Shown piece after piece: positions 13,850 through 28,090 of a stretch of DNA of 64,000 nucleotides. Under the pieces are notes generated by a model. That model saw only the letters and a program-made list of their open reading frames with translations. It had not been told where the DNA came from and made no database searches. The stretch comes from Fratercula arctica. Taxonomy: Eukaryota; Chordata; Aves; Charadriiformes; Alcidae. The position numbers and the translations under genes are program-made. The stretch's first letter is position 1. Each line of letters starts with the position of its first letter. The DNA is taken from contig CANTUZ010000008.1 of NCBI GenBank assembly GCA_947846985.1, positions 27,113,352-27,177,351 of the forward strand, in the 5' to 3' direction.

Positions 13850-14380
13850 TTAGCTAAATCTGATCCAACTGTACCTGTGCTCACCCAGGGACAACAGCTG
13901 GAGGGAACACATTGCAGAAATATCCACATGAGCTAGAAATACGCCAGAGCACGCTGGCCTTGCCATGCTCACAAGGCAGGCGGCAGTGCCCTGTGGCAGA
14001 GCAGCTGGCAGGTCTGCCCCACGCTTGTGCCCAAGGGTCGTGCTGACACCCAAAGCCTGAAATCCTCTCCTCCCTCATACACGGATGAAAAGCTAGGTCT
14101 GTTGAGGGGACAGGGGTTTCTGCCCTGTGCTGCTTTCTGGGAAGGCGGCTGGGCACTACAGTCAACATCTTGATAGGGAATGGGCTAGAGAGCATGGGAC
14201 CATGGAATGGTGCTCAGCTCCACGCCCCAGCCATTATACTTACCAGTACAAGGGCAGGCGGTGCGGGAAGGTGTGAAGGTACAAAGCTGTGTTGTGCATT
14301 CAATTCAGGTTTGGCCAGCTCAAGGCACTGCGCTCTGACACACAATGTAGACGCATAGAAAAAGAAAGTGTGGATCTGTG
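13850..14380. other. GC-richer patch of unknown nature
   Basis: The base composition rises sharply (for example GGCAGGCGGCAGTGCCCTGT near 13974) and then drops back to AT-rich after about 14380. Frames of 62 to 104 codons on both strands overlap one another, which is expected when stops are rarer. I recognise no repeat family and no protein. It may be an old insertion or a small regulatory island. Confidence 0.3.
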
Positions 14381-17300
14381 CTTTACTGTGATGCCAATAA
14401 CTCATAAAATATTTTGATATTTTATTTGAGTGCTGGGGTAACTTATTTTTCTTTCATGCAACACCTTTGCTAATCTTCCTTCTTTTCTTATGCCACTTTC
14501 ATCCTAGTAAAATTATCCATGATCCTTTCCATTTTTCATTTATCTGGACACAACACCTTGTATTCCGCCTGGATTTGAAAATGTATGTCATTGGTGATTT
14601 GATTTTTCTTGTCACAAATTTTTAATTACTGTCTACCTATCTTATGACATACAATAGAATGAGATCTTTGGAAATACAGATGCAACTCCCATTTGGGAAT
14701 TACGCATATGCAGACTGACAGTGTAACACAGGCACAATGCATAAGCTTTTATCATCTTTTCTAGCACTTGTGTTAGTAATGTGATGAGGATGAAACAGGC
14801 AGGTCCTTTCAGAACAGAAAATCTACAGAAGTACCATGTTGAGATATGGGCAAATGCAGCAATTAATGGAGTGTCAAGTATGTATGCTAAGGATAAACAA
14901 ATGGACAAAACTAATTAGTTAAAATGTGTCTGGAAATTGGTGAATAATAAGAGCTATGAATTATGAGACAGCTGTTAACTGTTGCCAAATTTTCTCACGT
15001 CTATCTTTTCATCAATGAAGGTTTATGAAGACACTGAGCTATAGTTGACATTTATCCGTTATGATCTTTGAGAATGGAAATACTAAAGAAAAGTATGAAG
15101 CTTTCTTACTAATGTTAAAAGACAAGCACTTTCAAGTCTATAAATACAGTTCTATAAACCATCTTTTTATAATATTATAATTCTAAATATAATTGTTTAA
15201 ATATAGTAACAATGTTAGGATGTCAAGTGACAGAAAATATGTTCTGTATTGTTCCTGAAGAGACTGTGCTTGCAACTTCTCCAGAGTCAATGAGCCTCTC
15301 ATTGTTTATTAATTTATCTGCTAGACTTGCCTGGTTCCATGCTGATGATATCGCAACACACTGGGTATCTTGCCTAAAACACAGACAATTGAATTTCCTA
15401 GCTGCTGGATACTTAAAATTCAGTACTGATATTTTGCCCAAGTGTATTCTGTAATGAAGGAAATTACAAAATTTTTTAATCATTAAATCAAATAGAGAGA
15501 GATTTCACATTCAAGTAATTGTGGTGTTCAACTTCAGGAGACTGGACATGTGAACCAGTTAAGTTCACTGATATGCTAATGGAAAAATTGTATGGGACCA
15601 GGACATAAAGTTTACATGCAAAACCATGACCTTGTCTCAAATTCTGTGATATTCTACTTTTTAAAATTTTTCTAATTAAATGTCATGGGTTTTCAGTGAA
15701 GTATTATTCTACAGCCTGATTTTTAAATGTGAAAAAGTGTTTTCTGGGAACAAGATATACCCTTTGATAAGAAAAAAGGAAAATCAGCATCTATGGCTTT
15801 TGATTTTTACCTTTCGGCAAAATTCCTTAAATTTGGCTGTCAAACTCTACATTTTCTTTTCCTTTTAAGCCGGCAATTTTTTACTGCTTTTTCTTTCTAA
15901 TTTTGAAAACCCCAGAACTTTAATGTATTTTTTGTATAAAATTACTTTAAAAATCATTGGAATTGTGGATCAGTTTGAATGAAATGTTCTAATGTGATGC
16001 ATTAAATAGAAAGAGGTTATGTTAAGAAACTGAAAAGTTGCATGAATAATTGCAATCATTTTTTCTTGGCAAAGTCTGGGAGACCTGCCAAGAAAACTCT
16101 TTCTCTCTGACAAAAGTTCCTAAGCACTACAGCTATAAAAAGAGTAAATATATAAATATTAGTGCCAATAATTAAACTTACAAAGAACATATTTATACTG
16201 AAGGAAAAGGTGGTTGTTGAAACTTTGATTTTGCTCCACCATCACTGTGATCACCAGCGAATGCTAAGTGTACTGTAACATTTTATGAAAACATGCATGC
16301 ACATGTCTACTAAGAATTGGACAAAGATTTTATAAGCGTAATGCTGGATGATGAAAAACCAACTAAAAACATTTCTGACTGCCACTAACCTGGCCAAAAT
16401 CCAACGTATGGCATTTTCATGCAAAGAAAGGTACAAACAAAAGTCTGCTAAACTTAGGAGCAATAAACAATTCAGAGCTGAGAAAAACAACAACAGTTTC
16501 AAGCCAAACAAGATTCTAAATAGATTCTCTCCTAAACAGTTGTCATCTGAAAGATCCTGGAATAAAAACTGTACTAAATGCAAATAAGGGTTGAAACTGG
16601 ATAGGGAGAGGTCTGAAGGAGGCAGGCTGCATCCAGATCTAAGCTTTCATCAGATTTTGAATGTTTAAATTCAGATATTCAGTTACTAGCCTGACTCCTT
16701 AATACCTAGTCATAATTTGCCTTTAAGACGATGTTTTGACCGATATCATACAGAATAGGTTTATAGAAATCAGTGGATGTATAACAGTTCACACCATCTA
16801 AGGCTCTGCTCCTCTATCTTTCAAAAGCACAGATTGCAGAAACCTAATTTACCACTCTTGATCATATCCAGAAACATCTGACTGATGAAGCTGGGATTCC
16901 CATGAGTATTCATGCCTCAGAGGGGAACTGAGATTACAACTGAAATGTGGATAATATCTCTGGTATCACTTGGCAATTTCAGACAACTTACAGTGCATTA
17001 CCACGCTTTCCTGCAATTTGGTGCTTGGATGTCATAAATTACATTGACACACCATTAACATAGGTAAGTAGAGTAAATAATTGATCACTCCGGAGAAACA
17101 TTAGAACCCACTGTAATAACTGAGATCTGCAGCACATACGAGCAAATCACTATTAGAAACATACATACTTCAATTGTTTTTATTTTTTGATACCTACAGC
17201 TAAGTGAAAATTACTTTCCTTTTAGTGTCTTACTGTTGGGCTGCTATTCTTGCACTAATAGCAATACAATAGGCTTTCAATATGTAAAATGAGAAAACTA

Positions 17301-19397
17301 GCTTACCAAAATAAGTTTACGAGATATCCACGGAATTGCACATGTAGGCTTTTTTTGAAGGAAAATAAAAAAATTGGAATATTAGTCTATGCTAATAGCA
17401 AGTGTTTTTTTCTCAGTGAAAGAGCAGGAACGAACCCATAAGATGGACTACGTTATGCAGGACAGTAGAGAAATAGCATGACTGTAGAAATGGAGTATAC
17501 TCCTCAACATATAGCCATGTGTAAAGCAGTGTCACTGTGACCACAGTGATGTGACAAAGACCCTACAGAGCTGCATGCAGAGCTCATGCAATGTGTTTGG
17601 GTCAAACACTCAGAGTTTTTTGGATGTTCTTATGCTATCATACTTCTGTCAAGAGCCATATTAACTAGTGTGGTTCTTTGCTCTCCGTACAAAACATTGC
17701 ATGGATCAACTTTTCTTGAAAAAAAGCCAAGGGCAAAGACCAGACAGAGTAATAGCATCCCTGACTTCTGCAGACAGAGGTGGGTGTTGAAGGCTCAGAG
17801 GAACCTGCCTTGGAAGAGGGAAGGTGCAGAAAATGTAGCAACTGCAAAACAAACTTAAGTTGAGAGAGTGTTTTAAGCATGTATAACCCTGGAACCATTG
17901 AGGCATGTGGGAGTGAATACTGATGTTTGTGACTGGTGAATACACAAGGTGTTAAAATAACACTATCAGTGCTGCCTCTAATAATGATATGCAGGACTGA
18001 AAACCACAAATAGCTCAGAAAGTTGCTTCAAAGATGTATTTATTCTTCCTTGCTCTGTGGATAATGCATTCTTCTTCCAAAGAAAGAGGCACAGTAAAAT
18101 CTCTTTTCTGGCATCTTACATCATCATCATGAGAAGGAGAAAGGCAAAAAACACCCCAGGAATTTCTGTGTGGAATTCAAAAACAAAATTACATCCAGAC
18201 TAACCTAGCATTTCTGGAGTTCCCATGCCCTCATTGCTGAGTTCTTGGAATCTGTTTTGGCATAAGCAGCAAGCTGAGATCATAAATAGGGAGCTGGACC
18301 TTTGGCCACTGTAAATTTGGGCAATTTTGTTGAATTCCTATTAAACTGTGCAAGTTTACACCAGCTGAAGCTTGATCCCCATATGCTTTTCTTTGCTTCC
18401 AGTTTTAGTTGCCCAAATCTGTTAAATATTCCTAATTAACAAAGAATCCATGTATAGCTAACACTAGTTAATGGAGAGAAAATACTTCAACATTTTCAAA
18501 GCACTTTTATTTTCTGCGTAATCCCAAGTACTGTGGGAACATACATAGTTGTCCCTGATTGCCAGAATATTACAGTACCATTGTGAAACAAAAATGCTGC
18601 ATAAAAACGATCCAGTTAGGACTGATAATTAATGACAAAACCGACAATAAGTCAGTTGCACAGAGCTTCACAAAAACTTCAGGAAATGAAAGTGCAAGCT
18701 AGTTCTTGGCTTTGTTACCAACTACCTCGCTCAAGTGTCCTTCCACGAATTGCTTCACTTTTTGTTTTTTTTTTCTATTCACGCTTTGGTATATGTTTGT
18801 GTTCAGTAAAAGATAGGTCAGTCAATATGTACATTCTTGAACAACTGTAAATTATGCAAGAAAATTTGAATCCTGCAGTTTGCAAGCACAGGTTTTGGTG
18901 GGTTTTGTAATTTTTTTGTTCAGTATACTACTTTCTTATAATGGATTGCAGCCAAGTTTCTAAATGAACTAGTACTCAGCATTGCTTTGTACCTGATTAG
19001 GGATCAGAGGTATGCACTTAAAGTCTATGGAAAATGTTGCTACAATATAAGAAATATTTTTTTCTGACTTACTGATCATCTCCATTCTTCCAGCACATGG
19101 AAGAAAAAATGGCATTGATGACTTAGAATACATTCACCTTTTAGAAAACCTAATTTGGCTGTGACTTTCTTTGTATGAAACACATCATTTCTTCATTTGT
19201 GTCCAGAACTATTTGACATAATGCCACAGATTTTAAAATTTACAGAACTCACACACTCTCTGATAAAGGGGTTATTATGAAGCAACCCACAGAAGCTAAA
19301 ACTTGCTGAAGAGAAACAAATAGGTGTAGACATTAGTACTGTGTGAGGTATGGCAAACCAAGAAGATGGTAAAGCAGCAGGTTGTTTGACTATTTAA
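14381..19397. other. AT-rich non-coding DNA, nothing recognised
   Basis: About 5 kb of unique-looking sequence. The longest frame is 114 codons on the minus strand at 17665-18009, overlapped by other short frames and without recognisable features. A good splice donor word at about 17044 (plus strand) has stops in all three frames immediately upstream. Confidence 0.5.
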
Positions 19398-19507
19398 GGA
19401 CAGGAGAGGAGGCGAGAAGGAAAGAGAGAATAAGAGCAGGAAAGCAAAAGAAAGTGCAAGAAGGTGAGAAAATGAGTGAAAAAGAAAAAAAAAAAGAAAG
19501 CAGGAAG
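19398..19507 (+). repeat. Polypurine (GA-rich) tract, about 110 bp
   Basis: The plus strand is almost entirely A and G over about 110 bases (AGGAGAGGAGGCGAGAAGGA near 19403), ending in an A-run and AAGCAGGAAG. Few pyrimidines interrupt it. Long polypurine-polypyrimidine stretches can adopt triplex DNA, but no mirror repeat is evident. The 91-codon minus-strand frame across it (Ser, Leu and Phe rich) is a composition artefact. Confidence 0.75.
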
Positions 19508-20431
19508 TAATCAACTCCAAACATGCAAATAAAAAGACGGGCATGAGAATGCTAGGCACAAATGGATTCACATTTTGGACACTCTGACAGATTTTATGGA
19601 CTTATGATAGGATGTCATTCTTCATCAGATGAATGATATTGATCCAACAAGCAATGTAACTGAAATTATACAAAGGTTTGAGGTAATAACATTAAAAGAA
19701 AGAAAGACTGACCACTGGAAGCTCAAAGTACAGTTTACATTTGTGGTTTCCATACTTAACTAAAAAATATGCTGGTGGCATGTGCTGTTGAAAGAACAGA
19801 AAATATTTTAAAAACTGGGTTATTAAACCAGCTCTTAGACTCAGCACAAGTGATGAAAGGTAGCCATGTGTTCAGATAGCTGAGGTATGAATCATTTCAG
19901 GACTACTAAGTTGTCCCAGATATTCATAAGCCATCTGTTAAGTGAAAGAGCATTAGGTGTATGCAGTGCTAATAATTCTTACATTTAATAATTATACTCA
20001 GCATGACACATCATTGGGAACAGCAAAAAAGTACTTTTGGATACCCACAAAACTGTCATGCAGGATTATAAATATAGTAGGTGATGGTATGTTTGAGTGG
20101 GCAGTGATAAGCAGGAGGAGTTTTGCACATAAAGGGTCCTGCTTTGAGAACATGCCAATTTTATTTTCTCACAAGTTCCAAATATTAATTTTATCAGTGA
20201 GGTCGCATGTTTTCTATGGAGCTGGTCAAAAGATACTCAGAAATAAAAGTCTAAGAGAAGAGCAGAATGCAATAGAATGCTAATATTCTGACAGACTCAG
20301 TGTGTTTTGACTCCAGATTAAAGTATTTTAGTTTTCTCCCATATATCATATTACATTATAAATTCTAGTGGACAAATTCCAGTTTAGCAATCCTCGGCCT
20401 TGACTGGCCCACGGCAATAATACTGAGCAAA
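19508..20431. other. Non-coding DNA, nothing recognised
   Basis: A 108-codon plus-strand frame at 19957-20283 has no recognisable domain, start context or splice flanks. No repeat was identified. Confidence 0.5.
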
Positions 20432-20485
20432 CAGAATCATTCAGGTTGGAAAAGACTCTTGGGATCATCGAGTCCAACCAAAATA
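20432..20485 (-). mobile_element. CR1 LINE 3' end fragment
   Basis: Read on the minus strand, the segment gives GGTTGGACTCGATGATCCCA followed by AGAGTCTTTTCCAACCTGAA and TGATTCT. This is the 3'-terminal signature of avian CR1 retrotransposons. Similarity to CR1 is not clear beyond 20485, so this is a short 5'-truncated copy or one whose upstream part has decayed. CR1 elements are non-LTR retrotransposons that usually insert as 5'-truncated fragments. There is no coding capacity here. Confidence 0.88.
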
Positions 20486-20955
20486 ATATCCTGATGGCAA
20501 CATTCTCTCCCTCTGCCTTGACTACCGAAGAAATAGTGTCATCTTTATCCTTAATTTCCTGAAATACTTCAGAAAAGTTTAACAATCCTCTGAACATCCT
20601 GTTGTGTCTGAGCTATGGCAGCAGCCTGCTTCCTTACATGACCTATCATTAAGAAGTACTCCAGTTAATCTATTAATGCCATTGGTGTAATAAGGGCACA
20701 ACTTGTAGTATTAAATTTAATACTTTGGGTATTGAAATGTATCAATTAGGTTCATAATATTAGTGGAAGTCAATATTTGGTAGACACGCGATGACATGGC
20801 TTCCAACCATGGTACTGAATTGCATTCCCAGAAAAAGTGACTCTATTAGTAAGAAACTGGCAGCTCACAGTGGATCCAGGTAAACCATTGCAGCAGGCCA
20901 GGACGACAGGAAGGTTGTTTCCTTCTTTGAATGATGCAACCAGTTGAAGGTATGC

Positions 20956-20978
20956 AAAAAAAAAAAAAAAAAAAAAAA
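20956..20978. repeat. Poly(A) tract, 23 A
   Basis: Twenty-three consecutive A residues. No adjacent retrogene or target-site duplication was recognised. The 70-codon minus-strand frame beginning with a Phe run arises from this tract. Confidence 0.9.
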
Positions 20979-23900
20979 GCACTTCCTATAATGTTAGCTT
21001 CAATAAATGTTCCTATATCTTCTATGGTACAGCTACCTGCTGCTCGTGAATTCAGAAAGAACTAGATAAATTATTTATAAACATGTAAATAAATATGCAC
21101 TTATCAGAAGGATAAGATTTTTAATCTTTTCTATTTGTAACAAAAAACAATGTGATGAATAGTATGTAAACTGCTTAGTTTATGGAACAAAACCCTGACC
21201 ACTTATGGAACAAATCCTACTGGAAATCAGAAGTCTAATAAATTTAAGCATTGCAATCACTGTTTTCATGTGTCAGTGGGAAGTGTTTTTGTTATGTGTT
21301 CAAATCTACTAGACATAACCTAAGCATAGGACTTCTTAAACTGACCATTCACTTCGTATTTACCCAACACTAGCAATCATCACCTCTCTTTTTATATTTA
21401 CTTTCTTTCTTCTGCTACATTGCAATACATTTTTGTGTTATCATCTTTCTGGGAAACCCAAAAAACCTTTAGGGAAGCTAAAGGCTTATTTCCAATAAAA
21501 AAAGCTCTTGAGTTGTATGGGTCCAGTACTTGCAATATTGTACTTGTATAGTCAGGTGTAGAGTATAAAATCTTAGCAACCTAACATTTTTTCCTTTCCA
21601 TGACAAAATAAATTGGTTCTTTCTCAAGACAATTTCTTCTGAACTCAGGGAAACGCGGAATATCCAAAGATGCAGTACACTTTTCACCACAGACTAACTT
21701 AGCTAAACAGGCAGCTTTAAATTCCTCCCTCCCTTTCCTACCTCTTCTCAGGAGTGCAAATAGAAGGTTCAGGAATAAATATTAGAAAATGGAAACTTTC
21801 AGCTGTAAGTCACTGTTCACATCTTGATGATGTCAGGGGTAAGGCACGCATTTCTGAAAAATGTTTGCAGTCCCTTGTGACCTCCTGAAGCCAGTGGATC
21901 TCAAGCAGTTCTCCAGTGAAGATCTGTGATTTTACAAATCCTGTTCTCAGTTCCTTTTTTGCCCACCACATCCCCAAAGCCACTTCCCTGAGGAGTCCCA
22001 CTACTGAGAGTCTTAAGACTGGGGACTAAGACTAAATACAGAGAAGGAATTATCCTCATAGGATGTACTCCTTTATTAGGGCTGGTGGTAGTTGGGGAAG
22101 CCACAAAGACCATGCTTCTGTCTTTGCCATACCCACGTAGTGAATGAAGACCATCTAGTTTCTATGTCACTCCAGCACAGTCATTCTTAAGCATTAGGTT
22201 ATGATATGGGGATAAAATGATGGTGAAGAAGGCTACATGTAGTTATAACTACAATTTTGCACTTGGAGAGCTGGAGCGTGGAAATAGCATGTTTTGTTTT
22301 TCAGTGGAAGAGAAAACAGTGTTTCAGCTTCTGACATTTTTGTCCCTGCTGTTTTGATCTTAACATGGAGCTGTAATTCCACAAGATCAGCCTCTATCTA
22401 GGCAAGAACAAAGAGGACTAGTCATATTGGTTTGGGTATTTTATGAATTGAGACTGGAAATTAAATCAGGTGAAGCGCAATAAAAAAAAGGGTAGTTTGA
22501 CTTTTATCGTAACGCAGGAAGGATTTAGCTTTAATTTGGTTCAGGTGTGAAAGTTCAGATTTTTGCTTACTTTTCTCCTTTTTATAGCTGCTGTACACAG
22601 TAGAAAGATGTATTTGTGAAATCCCGTAATTCACCAGAATGGTGTTACAAAAACCTCTAAAATGTTATCATTTCATACCAGTTTCAGTTTAATGCAACAT
22701 TCATTATATTAAATTGTTTGCTATTTTTAGTATTCATGCTTTTTAATTTAATCCATTTGGGTTTTTTTAGAGAAGACAAGGTTCAGAAATATAAATGTTT
22801 TAATCATTAAAAAAGCTGTAAAACCAAGGAAAATAAAAAATAACTTTGATAAGTGCTGTGTTGAGAGAAACATGAAGAGGAAAACCATACACAAGAGGAA
22901 AAGTTGCATTTAAGTGAAATGTACTTATTTAACTAATTTAACCCTGAATGTTTTCATTGGTTTTTTGACAGTAATATTTGGCAGTTAGATACTAACTGTA
23001 CCTAACTGCTATGTAGATGATGTTCATCTAACAGGAGATGAACAGTGTTGATAATAAAACTCTCTGAGTTCGGAATCCTAACCTAAAAGTTGTGTATGTT
23101 TCTCACTCAACAAACATCAATTTAAATGCACTGCACATTTATGCAGAGACTTACATATGCAGAGTGTTTGGAACAGATTGGTGCCTCCCAGCTTGATGTT
23201 CTCTCTATTCAGTAGGTGATGTAAGTGTGTCCACTCCTGGGATTTTTTTCCCCTACTCCATGATATTTGAATTGTCCTTCCTAGTGGCACAGTTTCACAG
23301 GAGGAGTGGAGAATACTTCTCTAGAGCCTTGCACTATGACTAAGCAGTCGGCTTAATGCTTGAAAATGAAGATTTGAATCTCTTGGATCTGGAAAGGGGA
23401 CGAAATTTCTCTTTCTGCCTAGAAGCACTGAGATATTGTTTAAAGAATGCCACCTCACACCTCGTTGTGTTTTTGTGCTTTGGATTCCAGGCATGAAGTC
23501 TGGCAGCTGGAGGGCTTTCAGATTCCCCTACATTTTGCATTTCATTAGATACTAGATGCTTACTGGAGAAATATGCTGTACAAAGCCATTAAATATCTCA
23601 TCATGCACTATACAAATTGGTGTTAATATTTTCTAAGCCTAGACCTCCAGTTGGAATGAACTTTTACAATATCATAGCACATATTGTTAAATACCTTCTC
23701 ATTTTGCTTGTAGAATGTAGGTTTAATGAGGATTTGAACTGTGATCACTTAGTTCATTAAAACACTGTATCACCTACACAAATCTCTTGTTCATGAAGTT
23801 CACTGCAGTGAATCACAGCACAGCACACATGAGTAACTGTAAAGTAATACAGAGCTTTCCAATATCTCTGTGGTGCAGTCCCCATTGGGTTCTCACACTG

Positions 23901-26900
23901 AGGGCTTTTCAGAGACTGCTGTTCTGAAATAATAATGAGAATGCCCATTAAAAGGATCCATTTTTATTTTTAAGGAATGGAACTGGTTTTATGATGAGCC
24001 ATGACACTACAGCATGTGAAGTTCATCATTCTGCTCTAAAGTTCCTGTTCATTCAATATTGCAAACAAATAACAAAAATTATTGCATTTGGTCAAAGTTT
24101 GGCATGCTGAGATTTTTCTACTGTATAAAAGAAGAGGACAAGGAATGAAAGGATGGGAAAACAGACATCACAAGATAAACAGAGAAAACTTATATGAAAT
24201 GTAAGTTGAAACCGCTCTACTAGTCCCTTCCACTAGTCTCTAGGAGTAGACCATGTTTTTTACAACAGCTGAGCATGTGAAAGCAACTAGTTCTACAATT
24301 CTACAAAGGCTTTCAATACAGCTTTTCCTTTTTAATTGTTTTCTTTATTTTCAGTTGTCTCTTTAGAATGTCTTATTGTCCCATTACTTCGTACAGTTGC
24401 TAAATGGAGGATGAGTATCCTAAACACGTAACAGGGGCAGAACACTCTGAAGTATATTATTCATATGCACAAATATACCTGACATTGAAAATATTAAGGA
24501 TTAAGAATTTTTTTATCCAGTCTTTGGAATTTTGCTGTCAGAGTCAGATGCCTGCTTTAGCCACCCCCCACCTCACTGCTGCTGGGAAAAAGCCTGAAAG
24601 CAAATAATTACTAAATTCCTCATTCCTGCTCTTCCCTTTCTGCAGGAAGGAAACCAGGGCCTGCGGGCTGCAGGGGACCCATGGCACCTCTCAGAGAAAT
24701 TGCAAGGAGGTGAACATTCAGCTAATTTTTTGGATGACAATGAGGGTGGGCTGCAAGTCACCTTTGTAGTCTAACGGAAAGGTCACAGAGGTAATGCCTG
24801 TTGCTTGATTGAGTAACTTGTGATACATTACTTCAACTTCCATCAAGATATGACTTGACTGAAAATTATCCATATATTTTCCTTTTTTAATTTTTGTGGA
24901 AGAATGTTTTCTTCTGTTAATACAAAATCCATAGAAATTTTTCTTTATTTTTTCTTTACAATCAAAAGTCAGTATTTATTCCCCTTTAAAATAATAAAAT
25001 AATTCTTGAGTAAAAATAGAAAAAAGTTTAGTGGCAATGCTCCTTGATTCTTGGTAAAGGCTAGGCAGTTTTTGGCAAAAAAGTATTGACATTTGAATGA
25101 AAAAAATACATACGGACACATACAAAATACATACACATGCAGAAGGGCAATTCTTCCTTTAATAACCTTTCTTTACCCCTCACATTTTCAAGCTAGATCT
25201 AACTTCATGTAATACTTATAATACATGCTTTCTTCCCTGACTATATAACACTTGGCAAAGGCCTGAAGTGCCCAGGGGTAGATGAGCACGCAGAGCGAAG
25301 AGACATTGTACAGGATAAATGCAGTTCATCATATGGCTGTCCAATTTATCACCCAGACGTCACCAAGTATGGGGGTGTATACATTATATTAACCTAATCA
25401 AAATCCCTCTATCAAAAATAATTGAACAAGAGAGCTACTATTTACGAATATGTGATTTAGCTGTACTCTGATACTTTATAGCAGCTGGGTGGCAGCTCAT
25501 GGTTGTCCCCCTAACATGTGAGATAAGGCACCAGTCTGGGTGATTAAATATGGCAGAATCCTTCCAGGAGAAGTATCAGCTTGTATAAGCTCTTCAAGAA
25601 AGTGTTGAATATATTTACCTGGACAGTGTCAAGTTATGCTGCACCGTTATTATAAAATTGACAAGTAACATGCTAAAGGTAAACAGCAGTGGATAATGTA
25701 AAAGGGCAGGGAAAACCAACAGTCAACAAGACATGAGGAAAAAAAAGGAAAGGATTTTGGTGGAGAGTCCCTCTTATGTTGTCACTTTAATGCACACAGC
25801 CAGAGGAAAAAAGTATACTTTTTTATCATAGGATTGTTACAGACATTCCCCTAAGTCAGAGTGCACTGAAAGAAGCATTTTTAAATCTGATAATCAGAGG
25901 TAGAGAGAATGCAATAACAGAAGAAGGTATGTCCCAGAAAAATGACTTTTACAAAGAGAGTCAGGGTCCTGATCTTCGGGACCCTACAAGTAGCAACCGC
26001 TGATTAAGCTGAGCTGGGAGCCTCTGGGATAAATGAAGGAAAAACTAAATTTTTCAAAATAGCTTGAATAATAATAAATTTTAAAAACCATTTATCCTGA
26101 AATAAATGACTAATTTATTCCCAGAATTCTTCATCATTTCTGAATAATATACGTGATGAAGTGTGAGAATAATGCTTGATTAAATGAGGTCCCTGGAGCG
26201 CATCAGAGGAGATTTAGTCTGGAAAACAGCATCTGCTGTCTCTTTCTTTCCTTCTCTCAATGCTGTGTTGTTCCCACATTTTACAGCATATTACCCTCTT
26301 TCATTTTTAATGGAATGGGACAATATTTATTCAGATTTTTCTGTAGTGGCCATACAATGGGTCTTTCAGTGTGAGGGTCTGAAAAATATTGCTGAATACT
26401 TATTTATTTTTGCTGGCTGGAATAGTAATTACCTTCTCTTAGTCAGACACAGGTTATACAAATCTAAGTCATTATATGATATAATCATGCCAGTAAATTT
26501 AATTCAACTGGCTTCTTCCCAGACTATATTTTTCCATATTTCTGTTCTTACCACTGCATCTGACATTGATGATCATGGCTTCAACATAGCAGTAATAAGA
26601 GATAAACAGATATGTCAATGATCAACAGTTGGAGATCTTACCACTTTTATCCTTTACCATTGCAACCAGTTTTATAATTATTGAAATGCATATGCATTGT
26701 CTAACCCAGCTCTGCTGTACATACGTAGTCGTACCCAATTCTAGAAGCTGAGGCCATGAATAGCTTGTTTGGAAGGCCAGCTGAAAGTCCAAGTTATTGG
26801 AGTTCAGATGCAAATATCCATGATAAATTTTGAACCACAGAAATAAAATAAGTTAGGAGATCCTATTAACTGCGCTACTGTTAGTATTTGGGAAGATAAG

Positions 26901-28000
26901 GTTGCAGAAGAAAAGCTGAATAATCACAAGAATGAGGGAGAAGTCAATGGTGAAATCACATCTCTTATTTAATGGGTATTTTTCAACTTTTAAATTGCTA
27001 TGTTCTCTCCATGATCTTCTGGTTTGCTCTTCTGGACTGTTAGTTGGACTATTGTGCTTGGTACTCTCTCTAGGCTCTTGTTCTTCTACCATCACCTAAT
27101 GCAATCCTTTCATAGACCTCATAAAACTGTCATCTGCAGGGTACCTCAAAATAATTTAACTGGGGCAGAAATAACTTAGAAAGAACTTATAAGGTTATCC
27201 TTAATATTACATGCTTTGTGTTTGGTGTAATCAGTGAAGATTTGGAACAACCTCTACTGTTTTTTTCCTTCTGACACAACTCCAAAGCAATCCAACTGAA
27301 GTGAAATCAGAAAAAGAAGCAGAGACATACCAAACACTGTCTATTCAGAATCGCCTAAACCTTTCCATCAGACTTGCTGCTTTAACATAGTTATTTAAAT
27401 GACCCAAGTGAAAATTAGGACCACACTTTTCCATATCCTTTCGTACAGTAAAGATACCTGTGCGTAGCCTGCCCAGAACATAGAAATGATACTGTCGCTT
27501 CTGGCACCCAGAGCAAGGGGTTGCCATTCTGTGAACCAGACCCAACTGTCTGACAGTAACGGTCAATGATTTTTTAAAAAACAGCAAACAAGGATATTGT
27601 AGCAAAGTGCACAGTAGGAAATATTGTGCCAGAATCTGGGTAAGACAGAAAAAAAAAACCTTGGTACCACAGACTAAAAAAACCTGGTGAACACCTTTGG
27701 ACACATCTCAGATCTCCTCTAAAACATAAAATCCTGGCACTAGCCTTCAGCAGTGTCCCAGCCCACTATCTGAACGGGATTTTCATCCCACTTTCTCTTG
27801 CTGTACTCACACCATCTGCTTGCAAGTCATAGCACTACAGGAACATTCAGTACGTGTGATATCAGTAGCTTGGGTAAAAAAAATCCCATTGTAACAGTGT
27901 ATTTATTCAGCATCAGAAATAAATGCTGAGAGATGACTGGTATGTAGGTAGCCAGATGCGTGTCCACAAATAGCTTTAGATTAGTAATGGGTCTAGTGGG
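20979..28000. other. Long AT-rich non-coding stretch
   Basis: About 7 kb without a supportable gene. The longest frame, 145 codons at 26184-26621 on the plus strand, is near what chance gives in AT-rich DNA of this length. It has a mixed hydrophobic sequence with no motif, and no splice context was noted. A minus-strand frame of 119 codons at 27345-27704 is equally featureless. No repeat families were recognised. Confidence 0.5.
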
Positions 28001-28090
28001 TGTTTTTGTTTTGTTTTGTTTTTTTTTTTTTTTTTTTGTTTTCTTTTGTTTTTTTTTGGTTTTTTTTGTTTTTTTTTGTTTGTTTGTTTT
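28001..28090 (+). repeat. T-rich (T6-9 G)n simple repeat
   Basis: Runs of 4 to 17 T are broken by single or double G and one C, giving an imperfect (TTTTTTTG)n pattern of about 90 bases. It is probably a degenerate homopolymer expansion. No LINE tail or tail-adjacent target duplication was recognised. Confidence 0.85.

Noticed and set aside
17000..17050. Plus-strand AG/GTAAGT donor-like word
   Set aside because: All three frames upstream are closed within about 50 bases and no acceptor pairs with it.
26184..26621. 145-codon plus-strand reading frame
   Set aside because: At the stop density of this AT-rich sequence, roughly one frame of this length is expected by chance in 64 kb. The protein has no motif or recognisable similarity.
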